From assembly GCA_030836325.1 (NCBI GenBank), contig JAURQC010000123.1, forward strand, positions 1 to 48,080: a stretch of DNA of 48,080 nt. Reading direction: 5' to 3'. The stretch is from Candidatus Nanopelagicales bacterium. GTDB lineage: Bacteria > Actinomycetota > Actinomycetes > S36-B12. The position numbers were made by a program, and so were the translations under genes. Below, piece after piece: positions 7,707-16,500 of this stretch. Each line of letters begins with the position of its first letter. The stretch's first letter is position 1. The notes below the pieces were generated by a model, which saw only the letters and a program-made list of their open reading frames with translations, was not told where the DNA came from and did no database searches.

Positions 7707-8978
7707 CTAGCCACGGGTGTGGCCATCACCTGTCACGATGAAAGTCGTGGACGTCAATTCCGGCAGGCCCATCGGACCCCGAGCATGCAGTTTCTGAGTG
7801 GAGATTCCGATCTCCGCCCCGAATCCGAACTCGCCGCCATCGGTGAAGCGCGTCGAGGCGTTCACCATGATGGCTGCGGAGTCGATTCGGGCGGTGAAGT
7901 GGGCGATAGCCGGTTGGCTGTCGCTAATAATCGCTTCGGTGTGTCCTGACGACCAACGACGTATGTGATTGATTGCCTCATCGATGTCATCGACGATAGC
8001 CGCAGCGAGGTCCAGTGAGTAATACTCCGCTGCCCAGTCCTCGTCGGTCGCCTCCACGACCGAACATGGACCACCGCTGGCTGCCTCAGCGAATCGCGCC
8101 TCCGCGTGCAGGGTCACCCCTGCCTCAGCCAAGGCTTCAAGCGCCCGTGGCAAGAACTCGTCGGCCACATCGCGATGAACCAGCAGAGTCTCGGCCGCAT
8201 TACACACACTTACGCGTTGTGCCTTGCTGTTGACGACAAGGGCAACCGCCTTGTCGATATCGGCTGCGGCATCGACATAGACGTGGCAGTTGCCCACCCC
8301 TGTCTCGATCACAGGAACGGTGGAATTTTCGACAACACTGCGGATGAGCGACTCACCGCCGCGTGGAATCAGAACATCGACAAGCCCTCGAGCGGTCATC
8401 AGGTGCTTGACCGATTCGTGGGAGTCACCTGGCACGAGTTGGATGGCGTCAGGATTTAGCCCTTGGGCAGTGAGCGCTGAGCGCATTGCCGCGGCCAGCG
8501 CTTGATTGCTGTTCATCGCCGAAGATGACCCTCGAAGAAGCGCAGCATTGCCACTCTTCAGACACAGTCCGGCAGCATCCACGGTGACGTTTGGTCGCGC
8601 CTCGTAGATCATTCCCACGACACCGATCGGGACGCGAATCTGTCGGACTTGAAGTCCGTTGGGAAGCGTGTACCCGCGAATTACCTCCCCGACGGGATCG
8701 GGCAGGGCGGCGACATCACGCAGCGCCTGGGCGATCGCCGAGATGCGGTCGGGAGTCAGAGTCAGTCGATCTATGAGCGCATCGGAGGTACCGTTTTCAC
8801 GCGCCCGTATGAGGTCATGCTCGTTCTCCGCCACGATGGTCGGTGAATTCGCCTCCAGCGCATCGGCCATGGCCAGCAACGCAGCATCCTTTTCGTCACG
8901 AGTAAGGATCCGAAGTTCTTGCGCCGCCGAGCGGGCGCGACGGGCCGTGTCATGCACGAGTTCGCGGTCGTCCACCAT
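7707..8978 (-). CDS. proA: Gamma-glutamyl phosphate reductase
   Basis: Second enzyme of proline synthesis: NADPH-dependent reduction of gamma-glutamyl phosphate to glutamate-5-semialdehyde. A 423-residue aldehyde-dehydrogenase-fold protein of normal length. Seen motifs: [30 protein letters not shown], the LIPRGG block, and the catalytic cysteine in [13 protein letters not shown]. The C-terminal [21 protein letters not shown] is diagnostic for ProA. It is separated from proB by one conserved hypothetical gene, all on the same strand, consistent with a proline operon. The start ATG at 8978 is 19 bases after the upstream hypothetical gene. Confidence 0.98.
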   Translation of the reverse strand: MVDDRELVHDTARRARSAAQELRILTRDEKDAALLAMADALEANSPTIVAENEHDLIRARENGTSDALIDRLTLTPDRISAIAQALRDVAALPDPVGEVIRGYTLPNGLQVRQIRVPIGVVGMIYEARPNVTVDAAGLCLKSGNAALLRGSSSAMNSNQALAAAMRSALTAQGLNPDAIQLVPGDSHESVKHLMTARGLVDVLIPRGGESLIRSVVENSTVPVIETGVGNCHVYVDAAADIDKAVALVVNSKAQRVSVCNAAETLLVHRDVADEFLPRALEALAEAGVTLHAEARFAEAASGGPCSVVEATDEDWAAEYYSLDLAAAIVDDIDEAINHIRRWSSGHTEAIISDSQPAIAHFTARIDSAAIMVNASTRFTDGGEFGFGAEIGISTQKLHARGPMGLPELTSTTFIVTGDGHTRG

Positions 8979-8997
8979 GGGTGAAGGGTACGCGAGA

Positions 8998-9369
8998 TCA
9001 GAACGGAGCGATCCGACCCTCAGGTGGCAAGGAACGAAGCGGCGCTTGCTTCAAATATGTCTCGCGGTCGAGGACTTGAAGCCCGACCACGTCCCAACCC
9101 GGAAGCCTGGAAGACCGCTCGTTCACAGCCCACATCGCACTGGCTACCGAAGCAGCGGCCTCCATCCCCTCGGCCTCCTCCCAGTAGCGCAATTCGGCAC
9201 GGTCGTTTCCGTAACGAGCCTCAAGCAGGAAGGGATGAGCGTGACTAAGGCGCTCGAGCGCCTCACGGACCTGATCTAAGGGCTTGGTCTCACCGGCAAC
9301 GGTCAATGTCACATGCCACATTCGATGAGAACCGACATCGGTGGACGGCGGCACACTGCGGAGGACCAT
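8998..9369 (-). CDS. Conserved hypothetical protein between proB and proA
   Basis: A 123-residue soluble protein I cannot assign to a named function. It begins with a short variable tail; from residue 17 it reads [32 protein letters not shown] and later [19 protein letters not shown] and [15 protein letters not shown]. This alternating strand/helix pattern suggests a small alpha/beta domain with the ligand-like RYWEEA block. I recall similar proteins next to pro genes in other actinobacteria, but this is memory only. The start at 9369 is supported by AGGAGG three to five bases upstream. It probably belongs to the proB-proA transcript. Confidence 0.7.
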   Translation of the reverse strand: MVLRSVPPSTDVGSHRMWHVTLTVAGETKPLDQVREALERLSHAHPFLLEARYGNDRAELRYWEEAEGMEAAASVASAMWAVNERSSRLPGWDVVGLQVLDRETYLKQAPLRSLPPEGRIAPF

Positions 9370-9386
9370 GAGCCTCCTTCCGCACG

Positions 9387-10511
9387 CTAGGACGACCAGA
9401 TCACCATGTCGTCACGATGGACGACCTCTCGTTCATATTCCGGTCCGCGTTCACGTGCTAGTTCCCGAGTAGAGCGCCCCAGAAGGTCTGGTAACTCTCG
9501 TGCATCAAAGTTCACCAAACCTCGGGCGATTACGCGACCGTTTTGATCAATTAAGTCCACTGGATCTCCAGCAACAAATGCACCATCCACCGCAGTGATG
9601 CCCGCGGGTAACAACGACGCTCGACGGACGGTAACGGCTTCTACTGCTCCGTCGTCGAGCATCAAGGTTCCGTTCGGAGTAGTCGCGTGCGCAAGCCACA
9701 GCAATCGAGTGGTGCTCCGCTGACCCGTGGGATGGAAGACAGTGCCCACGTTGCCCGAACCCAATGCGCTTTCCACGTGCTCGGTCGACGTCACCAGGGT
9801 GGGAATGCCCGCGCTCGTCGCGATCGTTGCCGCTTGGACCTTGGTTGCCATGCCTCCGAGTCCGACGCCCGCTGATCCCACACCACCGATGCGAGCCTCA
9901 GCAATGTCGAGGGCGTTGCGTACCTCGGGAATCAACTGAGCCCCTGGTCTTTTTGGCGGTGCATCGTAAAGGCCATCGACATCCGAGAGCAGGATTAATG
10001 CACGCGCTTGCACGACGTGCGCCACGAGTGCCGCTAGGCGATCGTTGTCACCGACGCGAATCTCATCAGTCGCCACGGTGTCGTTCTCGTTCACGATCGG
10101 CACGACACCGAGCTCAAGGAGTCGAAACAGCGTGCGCTGCGCATTTCGATAGTGGTTTCGCCGTGTGACGTCGTCTGACGTCAAAAGCACTTGACCCACG
10201 GTGAGGCCATGCTGAGCGAAGGATTGCGTGTAGTGCGCAAGGAGAAGACCCTGCCCAACACTTGCTGATGCCTGCTGGGTGGCAAGGTCCTGCGGACGTC
10301 GTCGTAATCCAAGACTGGGAAATCCAGTGGCGATAGCCCCACTGCTGACCAACACCACTTGTGTTCCGCGAGCACGGCGCGCAGCCAGCGCAGCAACAAT
10401 CGCGGAAATCCGCTGCTCGTCGATTCCTCCGTCGACCGAAGTCAGTGACGACGAACCGACCTTCACCACGATTCGATCGGCTTCGTAGATCGCAGCCCTC
10501 ACGTCACTCAT
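9387..10511 (-). CDS. proB: Glutamate 5-kinase with PUA domain
   Basis: First enzyme of proline synthesis, phosphorylating glutamate. About 374 residues: an amino-acid-kinase domain with [10 protein letters not shown] at the N-terminus, [29 protein letters not shown] and the [20 protein letters not shown] block, followed by a C-terminal PUA domain starting near [13 protein letters not shown]. The reading frame is open far upstream, but that part overlaps obgE. The family start corresponds to one of three consecutive ATGs at 10517, 10514 and 10511. I chose 10511 ([10 protein letters not shown]). It overlaps the obgE stop by 8 bases, implying translational coupling. Confidence 0.97.
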   Translation of the reverse strand: MSDVRAAIYEADRIVVKVGSSSLTSVDGGIDEQRISAIVAALAARRARGTQVVLVSSGAIATGFPSLGLRRRPQDLATQQASASVGQGLLLAHYTQSFAQHGLTVGQVLLTSDDVTRRNHYRNAQRTLFRLLELGVVPIVNENDTVATDEIRVGDNDRLAALVAHVVQARALILLSDVDGLYDAPPKRPGAQLIPEVRNALDIAEARIGGVGSAGVGLGGMATKVQAATIATSAGIPTLVTSTEHVESALGSGNVGTVFHPTGQRSTTRLLWLAHATTPNGTLMLDDGAVEAVTVRRASLLPAGITAVDGAFVAGDPVDLIDQNGRVIARGLVNFDARELPDLLGRSTRELARERGPEYEREVVHRDDMVIWSS

Positions 10512-11883
10512 CATCATCACCATATGAAGCATCAGCTGCATAGATCCGGTCGTCACTACCGCGCGGACCGGACAAAGGCAGCTCCCCGCCGAGGGTCGGA
10601 TACCAGTCGAACACGACGGCCTCTTCATCTTCACCGATCATCACTGTCGAACCAGGCTGCGCACCCTGGCGCTGGAGTTCCTCTTCCACACCCAAGCGCG
10701 CGAGCCGATCAGCCAGATACCCGACGGCTTCGTCGTTGCTGAAGTCGGTTTGTCGAACCCATCGCTCGGGTCGAGACCCCCGGACCCGAAATCCATCCGG
10801 CTCGGCGCTTACCGAGAATCCGGCATCATCGACAGGCTTGGGCCTGATGATCACCCGGGTCGGCTCGTCGTGAACCTGCGACGCCCGCGCCTGCAAAACC
10901 AATTGGCCCATCGCGAATATCAAAGGACGCAGCCCTTCATGACTGACTGCGGAGACCTCGAAGACGCGATAGCCCCGCTCCTGGAGCATCGGGCGCACCA
11001 TGTCCGCCATCTCGCGACCATCGGGGACATCGATCTTGTTGAGCGCCACGAGGACCGGGCGATCCAGCAGCCCTCCGTAGGCCTCGAGTTCAGACTCGAT
11101 GACGTCTAGATCCGCCAAAGGATCACGGCCTGGCTCAAGTGTCAGGCAATCGATCACGTGCACTAGGACACTGCAGCGTTCAACGTGACGGAGGAACTCA
11201 AGACCCAAACCCTTGCCCTCGCTAGCGCCGGGGATCAGCCCGGGAACGTCGGCGACCGTGAACACGATGTCGTCGGCACTGACCACACCGAGGTTCGGCA
11301 CGAGTGTGGTGAACGGATAGTCGGCGATCTTCGGTCGAGCGGCGGAGATAGCCGCGATCAGGCTCGACTTACCGGCACTGGGGTAACCCACAAGGGCTAC
11401 GTCAGCGACGGTCTTGAGTTCGAGCACGATGTCGCGTATCTGACCCGGCTCCCCGAGAAGGGCAAAGCCCGGCGCCTTCCGTCGTGGCGAGGCGAGGGCC
11501 GCGTTGCCCAGACCGCCACGACCTCCTTGGGCGAGCACGTACGTCTCGCCCGGAGTCATGAGGTCGATCACCTGATTACCGCTCGCGTCGGACACAACCG
11601 TGCCCTGAGGCACCGCCACGATCACATCGTCCGCGTCTGCGCCGTTGCGGTTCGACCCTTGGCCCGCCTTGCCGTTGGCGGCCTTGCGGTGGGGATGACG
11701 GTGAAGGTCCAGCAAAGTCGTGACAGAGGGATCGACAACTGCGATGACATCTCCACCGCGACCACCGTTGCCGCCGTCGGGGCCACCCAGAGGCTTGAAT
11801 TTCTCGCGGTGCACAGATGCGCAGCCGTTGCCGCCACTTCCCGCCTGCGCGTGGACCACCGCACGATCCACGAATGTGCTCAT
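10504..11883 (-). CDS. obgE: Obg-family GTPase with C-terminal OCT domain
   Basis: Ribosome-associated GTPase of large-subunit assembly and stress control. A 459-residue protein with three parts. The glycine-rich Obg fold spans about 1-158 ([13 protein letters not shown] and similar). The G domain has Walker [10 protein letters not shown] at 166-174, a [11 protein letters not shown] switch region, [16 protein letters not shown] and NKID. The C-terminal OCT domain ends at the acidic tail YGDDDE. It lies directly after rplU and rpmA, the classical order. The ATG at 11883 has GGGAG nine bases upstream; that site lies in one of two repeated, potentially base-pairing elements (11890-11927). Confidence 0.98.
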   Translation of the reverse strand: MSTFVDRAVVHAQAGSGGNGCASVHREKFKPLGGPDGGNGGRGGDVIAVVDPSVTTLLDLHRHPHRKAANGKAGQGSNRNGADADDVIVAVPQGTVVSDASGNQVIDLMTPGETYVLAQGGRGGLGNAALASPRRKAPGFALLGEPGQIRDIVLELKTVADVALVGYPSAGKSSLIAAISAARPKIADYPFTTLVPNLGVVSADDIVFTVADVPGLIPGASEGKGLGLEFLRHVERCSVLVHVIDCLTLEPGRDPLADLDVIESELEAYGGLLDRPVLVALNKIDVPDGREMADMVRPMLQERGYRVFEVSAVSHEGLRPLIFAMGQLVLQARASQVHDEPTRVIIRPKPVDDAGFSVSAEPDGFRVRGSRPERWVRQTDFSNDEAVGYLADRLARLGVEEELQRQGAQPGSTVMIGEDEEAVVFDWYPTLGGELPLSGPRGSDDRIYAADASYGDDDE

Positions 11884-11889
11884 AGCGGT

Positions 11890-11927
11890 AACTCCCGGTG
11901 TAGAGAACCGGGGTGAACTCCCGGTGC
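11890..11927 (-). promoter_or_regulatory. Alternative hairpins covering the obgE ribosome-binding site
   Basis: Within the 45-base rpmA-obgE gap, CACCGGGAGTT occurs twice on the reverse strand, with CCCCGG between the copies. The middle element can pair with the upstream copy or with the downstream copy. The downstream copy contains the obgE Shine-Dalgarno GGGAG, so the second pairing (6 base pairs, 7-base loop) would mask it. Regulation is inferred only. Confidence 0.35.
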
Positions 11928-11928
11928 G

Positions 11929-12180
11929 TTAGTCAGCGAGGATGTTCACAACGCGACGACCGCGATGTGAACCAAACTCCACCTTTCCGGCGGAGAGGGC
12001 GAACAAGGTGTCGTCCTTGCCGCGCCCGACGTTGAGGCCTGGGTGGAAGTGCGTGCCACGCTGACGGACGATGATCTCACCGGCTCCGACGCTCTGGCCA
12101 CCAAAGCGCTTGACGCCAAGACGCTGAGCATTGGAGTCGCGTCCGTTCCTGGTGCTGGATGCACCCTTCTTATGTGCCAT
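11929..12180 (-). CDS. rpmA: 50S ribosomal protein L27
   Basis: An 83-residue bL27, whose N-terminal tail reaches the peptidyl-transferase centre. The sequence starts [20 protein letters not shown], the canonical L27 N-terminus without the Firmicutes-type cleaved extension, and contains [20 protein letters not shown]. It lies 25 bases after rplU and precedes obgE, as in most bacteria. GAGGG lies upstream of the ATG. Confidence 0.99.
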   Translation of the reverse strand: MAHKKGASSTRNGRDSNAQRLGVKRFGGQSVGAGEIIVRQRGTHFHPGLNVGRGKDDTLFALSAGKVEFGSHRGRRVVNILAD

Positions 12181-12205
12181 GGCCGGTTCCCTCTTCTACC
12201 CGTAG

Positions 12206-12520
12206 CTACTTGCCGGTTGCGATGTCTGTGACCTTGATCGCGGTCAGCTCGGAGCGGTGCCCCTGGCGACGGCGGTAGCCGGTCTTGTTCTTGTACTTCA
12301 GGATGTCGATCTTGGGCCCACGATGGTGGTCGACTATCTCGGCGGTCACCTTCACCTTGCCAAGAGCGGCCTTGTCGGAGGTCACTGCAGTTCCGTCTAC
12401 GACGAGCAGAGCCGGCAGCTCGACAGCAGCACCCGGCTCACCGGCTACCCGATCCACGACGAGGACGTCGCCCACCTCGACCTTTTCTTGGCGGCCACCG
12501 GCCCGAACGATCGCGTACAC
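12206..12520 (-). CDS. rplU: 50S ribosomal protein L21
   Basis: A 104-residue bL21, a 23S rRNA-binding protein of the large subunit. It begins [18 protein letters not shown] and ends with the typical [28 protein letters not shown] region. Start is GTG at 12520 with AGGAG about ten bases upstream. The 210 bases upstream (12521-12730) separate it from the MEKHLA gene and probably hold the promoter and a 5' leader for the rplU-rpmA-obgE operon. I could not identify a convincing promoter or a known L21 leader structure there. Confidence 0.99.
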   Translation of the reverse strand: MYAIVRAGGRQEKVEVGDVLVVDRVAGEPGAAVELPALLVVDGTAVTSDKAALGKVKVTAEIVDHHRGPKIDILKYKNKTGYRRRQGHRSELTAIKVTDIATGK

Positions 12521-12730
12521 GTGCGTGCTCCTGTCTTAGGTCCTGCTATTGATTCCTGCGAGTAAGTCTGTGACCTGAGGTGTACCGCGTCCGGGCAGTT
12601 CTCCGGCCGCCCTTCAGGCGCAAGGAGTAAGAGTACGGCATCCGCTGGACCGGCACCGACCTACCCCTAATCGGCCCTCGGGATCGCCGTGCAGGCCATC
12701 CACCCAGCGGCCAGCTCGTCTCCCGGCGTT

Positions 12731-13186
12731 TCAGACCTCCAGCGAGTGCTCCCAATCGTCGAAGATCACTGCTTGCCCCGGCCCCCCTGGGTAACCGTCC
12801 ACGGTCCACAGCGTGGCACCTCGAATCACGAAGCGGGTTCCGTCCTTGGCCACGCGTTCACCCTCGTAGCCTCGAAGGACCCCCTCGTATGCCGCCTGGG
12901 ACAAGACTTGAGCGCGCTCGCGCTGCCATTCCGGTGGTGCCGAGAGTCGCGAGGGCATCCCGACGAGTTCGTCGATAGGCATCCGCCAAAGCGACGCCGC
13001 CGCCCTGTTCGCGTAGACGAAATGGGGATCAAAGCCACCGTCATGGCTGAGGACCACTGCGTCAAGGTCCATCAACCGTCGGGCATCGACGTCGTGATCG
13101 CCCGTTCGATCCAACAACTCGGTTCCGAGACGTTGGGCGTAGCTGTCCAGGATGCAGGCAGCGATCTCAGAGGCTCGAAGATCGAT
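12731..13186 (-). CDS. MEKHLA-domain (PAS-like) protein
   Basis: A PAS-related MEKHLA-domain protein of about 151 residues. The core reads LDAVVLSHDGGFDPHFVYANRAAASLWRM, then MPSRLSAPPEWQRERAQVL, GYEGERVAKDGTRFVIRGATLW and a C-terminal QAVIFDDWE. Members are thought to be stand-alone sensory or ligand-binding domains; function is unproven. The first standard start in frame is a TTG at 13117, which would remove the family's first helix. The frame continues upstream (EIAACILDSYAQRLGTELL) to the rne stop with no ATG, GTG or TTG, but an ATC at 13184-13186 sits five bases after a perfect GGAGG, 13 bases after the rne stop. I therefore extend the gene to 13186 as a probable non-AUG start. The gene is translationally close to rne. 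Confidence 0.7.
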   Translation of the reverse strand: MDLRASEIAACILDSYAQRLGTELLDRTGDHDVDARRLMDLDAVVLSHDGGFDPHFVYANRAAASLWRMPIDELVGMPSRLSAPPEWQRERAQVLSQAAYEGVLRGYEGERVAKDGTRFVIRGATLWTVDGYPGGPGQAVIFDDWEHSLEV

Positions 13187-13199
13187 GACTTCCTCCGGT

Positions 13200-15626
13200 T
13201 CAGTCGTCGCTGGCGAACAGGGACTGATCGGACTGTGTCTCGGGCAGTTCGGCTGGGTCCTCGGCTACCGCACTTTCTAATTGCGATGCTTGGTCTTGTT
13301 CAACTGCTACGTCGCGATCGGGGTCGACGGATGCCTCGGATTGCTCTTCAGCCTGCTCGTACGAAGAGCCTTCGCCTTCGCGGGCGGCCAGGGCCCGGGC
13401 GGCGACCTCGGCAGGATCGACGGCCCCGGCAGGGCGACGCGAACGCGGTGCCGGCTCGTGAGCGTGCGCGAGCGAGACCTTGATACCCCGTCCGCTGCAA
13501 ACCTCACAGGTCTCCGAGAAGGACTCCACGAGCCCCGAGCCAATGCGCTTACGTGTCATCTGCACCAGGCCGAGGCTGGTGACTTCGGCGACCTGATGCT
13601 TGGTTCGATCGCGCCCGAGGCACTCCACCAGGCGACGCAGCACGAGATCTCGGTTGCTCTCCAGGACCATGTCGATGAAGTCCACGACGATGATGCCGCC
13701 GATATCGCGGAGTCTCAGCTGGCGCACGATTTCCTCGGCGGCCTCGAGGTTGTTCTTGGTAACCGTCTGCTCGAGGTTGCCACCGGATCCAGTGAACTTG
13801 CCGGTGTTGACGTCGACCACCGTCATAGCCTCAGTGCGGTCGATCACGAGGGATCCGCCGGATGGCAACCAGACCTTGCGGTCCAGGGCCTTCATGAGTT
13901 GCTCGTCCACGCGGTAGTGCGCGAAGACGTCTTCGGGCTGAACCCAGTGCTCGAGTCGCTCGAGCAAGTCGGGTGCAACGGCGGAAATGTAGGCATCGAC
14001 GGTCCGCCATGCGCTGTCGCCAGAGACGATCAAAGTGGCGACGTCTTCGTTAAACATGTCGCGGACGATCTTGATCGCCAGATCGGGCTCGCTGTAGAGC
14101 AGTTCCGGCGGTGATGCCGTCTTCGTCGCATCGGTGATGTCCGTCCATAACGCCTGCAAGCGCTCGACGTCGGCTTCGAGTGCGTCCTCGGATGCACCCT
14201 CAGCTGCGGTGCGCACGATCACGCCGGCGTCCTCGGGCATGACGCGCTTGAGAATCGACTTCAAGCGACTGCGCTCGGTGTCAGGAAGCTTGCGGCTGAT
14301 GCCGGTCATCGAGCCATCGGGCACGTACACCAGGAACCGACCCGGTAGCGAGACCTGGCTGGTGAGTCGGGCACCCTTTTGGCCAACCGGATCCTTCGTC
14401 ACCTGCACGAGAACCGGATCCCCGGACTTCAAGGCAAACTCAATGCGCTTGGGCTGTCCGTCGAGCCCGGCCGCGTCCCAGTTGACCTCGCCCGCGTACA
14501 GCACCGCGTTACGGCCACGACCGATGTCGACGAACGCCGCCTCCATGCTCGGCAGCACGTTCTGCACACGACCGAGGTAGACGTTGCCCACCATCGAGGC
14601 CGATGAGCCCTTCGTTACGTAGTGCTCAACCAGGACACCGTCTTCGAGTACTGCGATCTGGATACGGTCCTCGGCCTGTCGAACGACCATCACACGCTCG
14701 ACAGATTCCCGGCGCGCCAAGAACTCAGCTTCGTTCAGGATTGGCGCCCGTCGACGGCCGGCTTCGCGACCTTCGCGGCGACGCTGCTTCTTGGCCTCGA
14801 GTCGCGTCGATCCGCGGGTGTTATCGGCGTCGCGATTACGCGGCTCACGGACCTTGACCACGGTGTTCGGCGGGTCATCGGGGGAAAGTTCACTGTCCGC
14901 ACCTGAATCAGAGCGCCGACGCCGACGCCGACGCCGACGCGAGGACGATCCACTCTCGGCGGATTCGTCATCGGAGTCCTCAGACTCCTCTTGGTCACCG
15001 TCATCGGAAGATTCGTCCTCTGAAGCGGTGTCATCAGAGTCGGCCAAGTCATCGCCGGAACCCGACTTACGACGACGCCCACGGCCACCGCGACGACGAC
15101 GCTTGCGGCCGCCGGACTCCTCGCCGGAATCGGCGTCGTCGGAGGCTTCGTCGGAACCGGCAGGCTCGACGCCGGCGTCCTGGGACGAGACAGAGCTGTC
15201 ATCGTCGGTGGCGGTGGCTTCATTGTTGGACTCGTCGTTGGACTCGTCTTTCGCGGCCGCTGCCTTCTTGGTGACTTTCTTGGTGGTCTTCTTGGCGGTC
15301 TTCTTGGCGGTCTTCTTGGCCGCCTTCTTGGCGGTCTTCTTAGCTGACTTCTTCGCCGGCTTCTCCGAAGCAGCGGAGTCGTCACCGGGAGCGGTCGGAT
15401 CCGCAGGGTCGCCTGAGTGGCTCGCACCGATGGGTTCGCTCGGCTCCGGGGGTGCGACCTTGCGTGTTGCGCGTCGGCGAGCCGGCTTCTTTGCTGCATC
15501 GGGTTCGACTGTCGCCGCCTGGAACAGTGGCGCGCCAGCCGAGGCAGTACCGCTCGTTGCAGACGAATCGGTTGCTTTGTCCGACGTTGATGCTTTGGTT
15601 TCGACGTTGTCGGTGTTCTCGACCAT
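13200..15626 (-). CDS. rne: Ribonuclease E/G family endoribonuclease
   Basis: Single-strand-specific endoribonuclease for mRNA decay and rRNA/tRNA processing. An 808-residue protein with a long disordered N-terminus (about residues 1-290): a Lys/Ala/Thr repeat, an acidic Ser/Asp/Glu stretch and two Arg-rich patches. The catalytic core follows. It has an S1 domain (GNVYLGRVQNVLPSMEAAFVDIG), the DNase-I-like region with VVDVNTGKFTG and GGIIVVDFIDM carrying the metal-binding aspartates, and the zinc-link CEVCSGRG. A variable C-terminal tail of about 100 acidic residues ends in FASDD. This arrangement, with the extension before the core, is usual in actinobacteria. Start ATG 15626 has AAGGAG nine bases upstream; the frame extends to 15692 without support. 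Confidence 0.97.
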   Translation of the reverse strand: MVENTDNVETKASTSDKATDSSATSGTASAGAPLFQAATVEPDAAKKPARRRATRKVAPPEPSEPIGASHSGDPADPTAPGDDSAASEKPAKKSAKKTAKKAAKKTAKKTAKKTTKKVTKKAAAAKDESNDESNNEATATDDDSSVSSQDAGVEPAGSDEASDDADSGEESGGRKRRRRGGRGRRRKSGSGDDLADSDDTASEDESSDDGDQEESEDSDDESAESGSSSRRRRRRRRRSDSGADSELSPDDPPNTVVKVREPRNRDADNTRGSTRLEAKKQRRREGREAGRRRAPILNEAEFLARRESVERVMVVRQAEDRIQIAVLEDGVLVEHYVTKGSSASMVGNVYLGRVQNVLPSMEAAFVDIGRGRNAVLYAGEVNWDAAGLDGQPKRIEFALKSGDPVLVQVTKDPVGQKGARLTSQVSLPGRFLVYVPDGSMTGISRKLPDTERSRLKSILKRVMPEDAGVIVRTAAEGASEDALEADVERLQALWTDITDATKTASPPELLYSEPDLAIKIVRDMFNEDVATLIVSGDSAWRTVDAYISAVAPDLLERLEHWVQPEDVFAHYRVDEQLMKALDRKVWLPSGGSLVIDRTEAMTVVDVNTGKFTGSGGNLEQTVTKNNLEAAEEIVRQLRLRDIGGIIVVDFIDMVLESNRDLVLRRLVECLGRDRTKHQVAEVTSLGLVQMTRKRIGSGLVESFSETCEVCSGRGIKVSLAHAHEPAPRSRRPAGAVDPAEVAARALAAREGEGSSYEQAEEQSEASVDPDRDVAVEQDQASQLESAVAEDPAELPETQSDQSLFASDD
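15263..15362. repeat. 12-base repeats encoding a KKxA tract in RNase E/G
   Basis: About eight imperfect 12-base units (cttcttggcggt-like on the plus strand) that encode consecutive KKSA/KKTA/KKAA/KKTT/KKVT tetrapeptides near residues 90-125 of the RNase. It resembles the Lys/Ala tails of histone-H1-like and actinobacterial HU proteins. Likely prone to copy-number change. Confidence 0.85.
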
Positions 15627-15759
15627 GGGGTCGTGCTCCTTAAGGGCCCGCCTACGTGTCACTGACGTAGAGCTAGGGCCGGTCAATTGCAAGCCTTCTC
15701 GTTGCGGCCAGGTTCGCGCGCTGTGCGCTGCGTGGACCTACCCACCGATCAACGTTGGA

Positions 15760-16500
15760 TTAGCCACTGCGATCGAGAGCGAAGGGATCGCCCACGGAGC
15801 AGCTCGCTTCGTCGAGTGGCCCCTGAGCCAGCCGGGTTACCCGTGGGGGAACCGGCGGCTCAAGGTTGGCTACTCGCCGCAGCGCGGCTAGTACGTCGTC
15901 GGGTCGGACCGTCACCGTGACGTGGCGGACGACCGCATTGAGTATGACACACAGGTCGTCCGCCCCCGGTGCAACATCGAGAGAAACCACCGGCTCTCGG
16001 GCATCGAAGGTGCGCAGCCCGGACTTCGCCATGCGTTGGACCTCAACCTGATCAGCCGCCACGAAGGCGTCCCGGGCCGCTGAGACCTGCTCGAGTTCCA
16101 CACCGGTCAACTCGATTCGCCAGTGGCTCGCCTCGAGGCGCTGGGCGAAGTCCGACTTGCGGGCCTCCACAGCGTCGACCACATCCAGTCCGGGAGGAAG
16201 GGCAGCATCGAGGGCTTCGCGCACGCGGTCGGGCTCCCACCGCTCGGTCAGGCCGACCTCGGCATACTCGGCCTCGCTCGCGGCCCCCGTCGGGGCGGAA
16301 TTGGAGTACGAGATCTTCGGGTGCGGGCTGAACCCGGCACTGAACGCGATCGGCAGTCCTGCCCGGCGGATGGCACGTTCCAGGGCGCGCTGAAAGTCCC
16401 GATGGCTGGAGAATCGCAACCGTCCGCGGCGCGCGTAACGAATTCGAATCCGCTGGACAACAGGTGCGACGTCTCGCTCAGGAGGACGCCGGTTAGCCAC
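15760..16500 (-). CDS. DUF2344 (TIGR03936) protein, partner of the radical-SAM enzyme
   Basis: A 246-residue DUF2344 protein of unknown biochemical role. It begins with QRIRIRYARRGRLRFSSHRDFQRALERAIRRAGLPIAFSAGFSPHPKISY, the diagnostic block of the family, with SAGFSPHP invariant. In many bacteria this domain is fused to the C-terminus of the TIGR03960-type radical-SAM protein. Here it is a separate gene whose start overlaps the stop of that gene by eight bases, so the two products probably act together, perhaps in RNA modification; that is inference. It is followed by the promoter region of rne on the same strand. Confidence 0.92.
   Translation of the reverse strand: MANRRPPERDVAPVVQRIRIRYARRGRLRFSSHRDFQRALERAIRRAGLPIAFSAGFSPHPKISYSNSAPTGAASEAEYAEVGLTERWEPDRVREALDAALPPGLDVVDAVEARKSDFAQRLEASHWRIELTGVELEQVSAARDAFVAADQVEVQRMAKSGLRTFDAREPVVSLDVAPGADDLCVILNAVVRHVTVTVRPDDVLAALRRVANLEPPVPPRVTRLAQGPLDEASCSVGDPFALDRSG

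Noticed and set aside
12521..12730. Possible L21 leader RNA or promoter before rplU
   Set aside because: No conserved leader motif or credible -10/-35 pair could be identified by eye.
14900..15130. Foreign DNA suspected from low-complexity composition in rne
   Set aside because: The bias is explained by Arg/Ser/Glu-rich disordered protein segments typical of actinobacterial RNase E.
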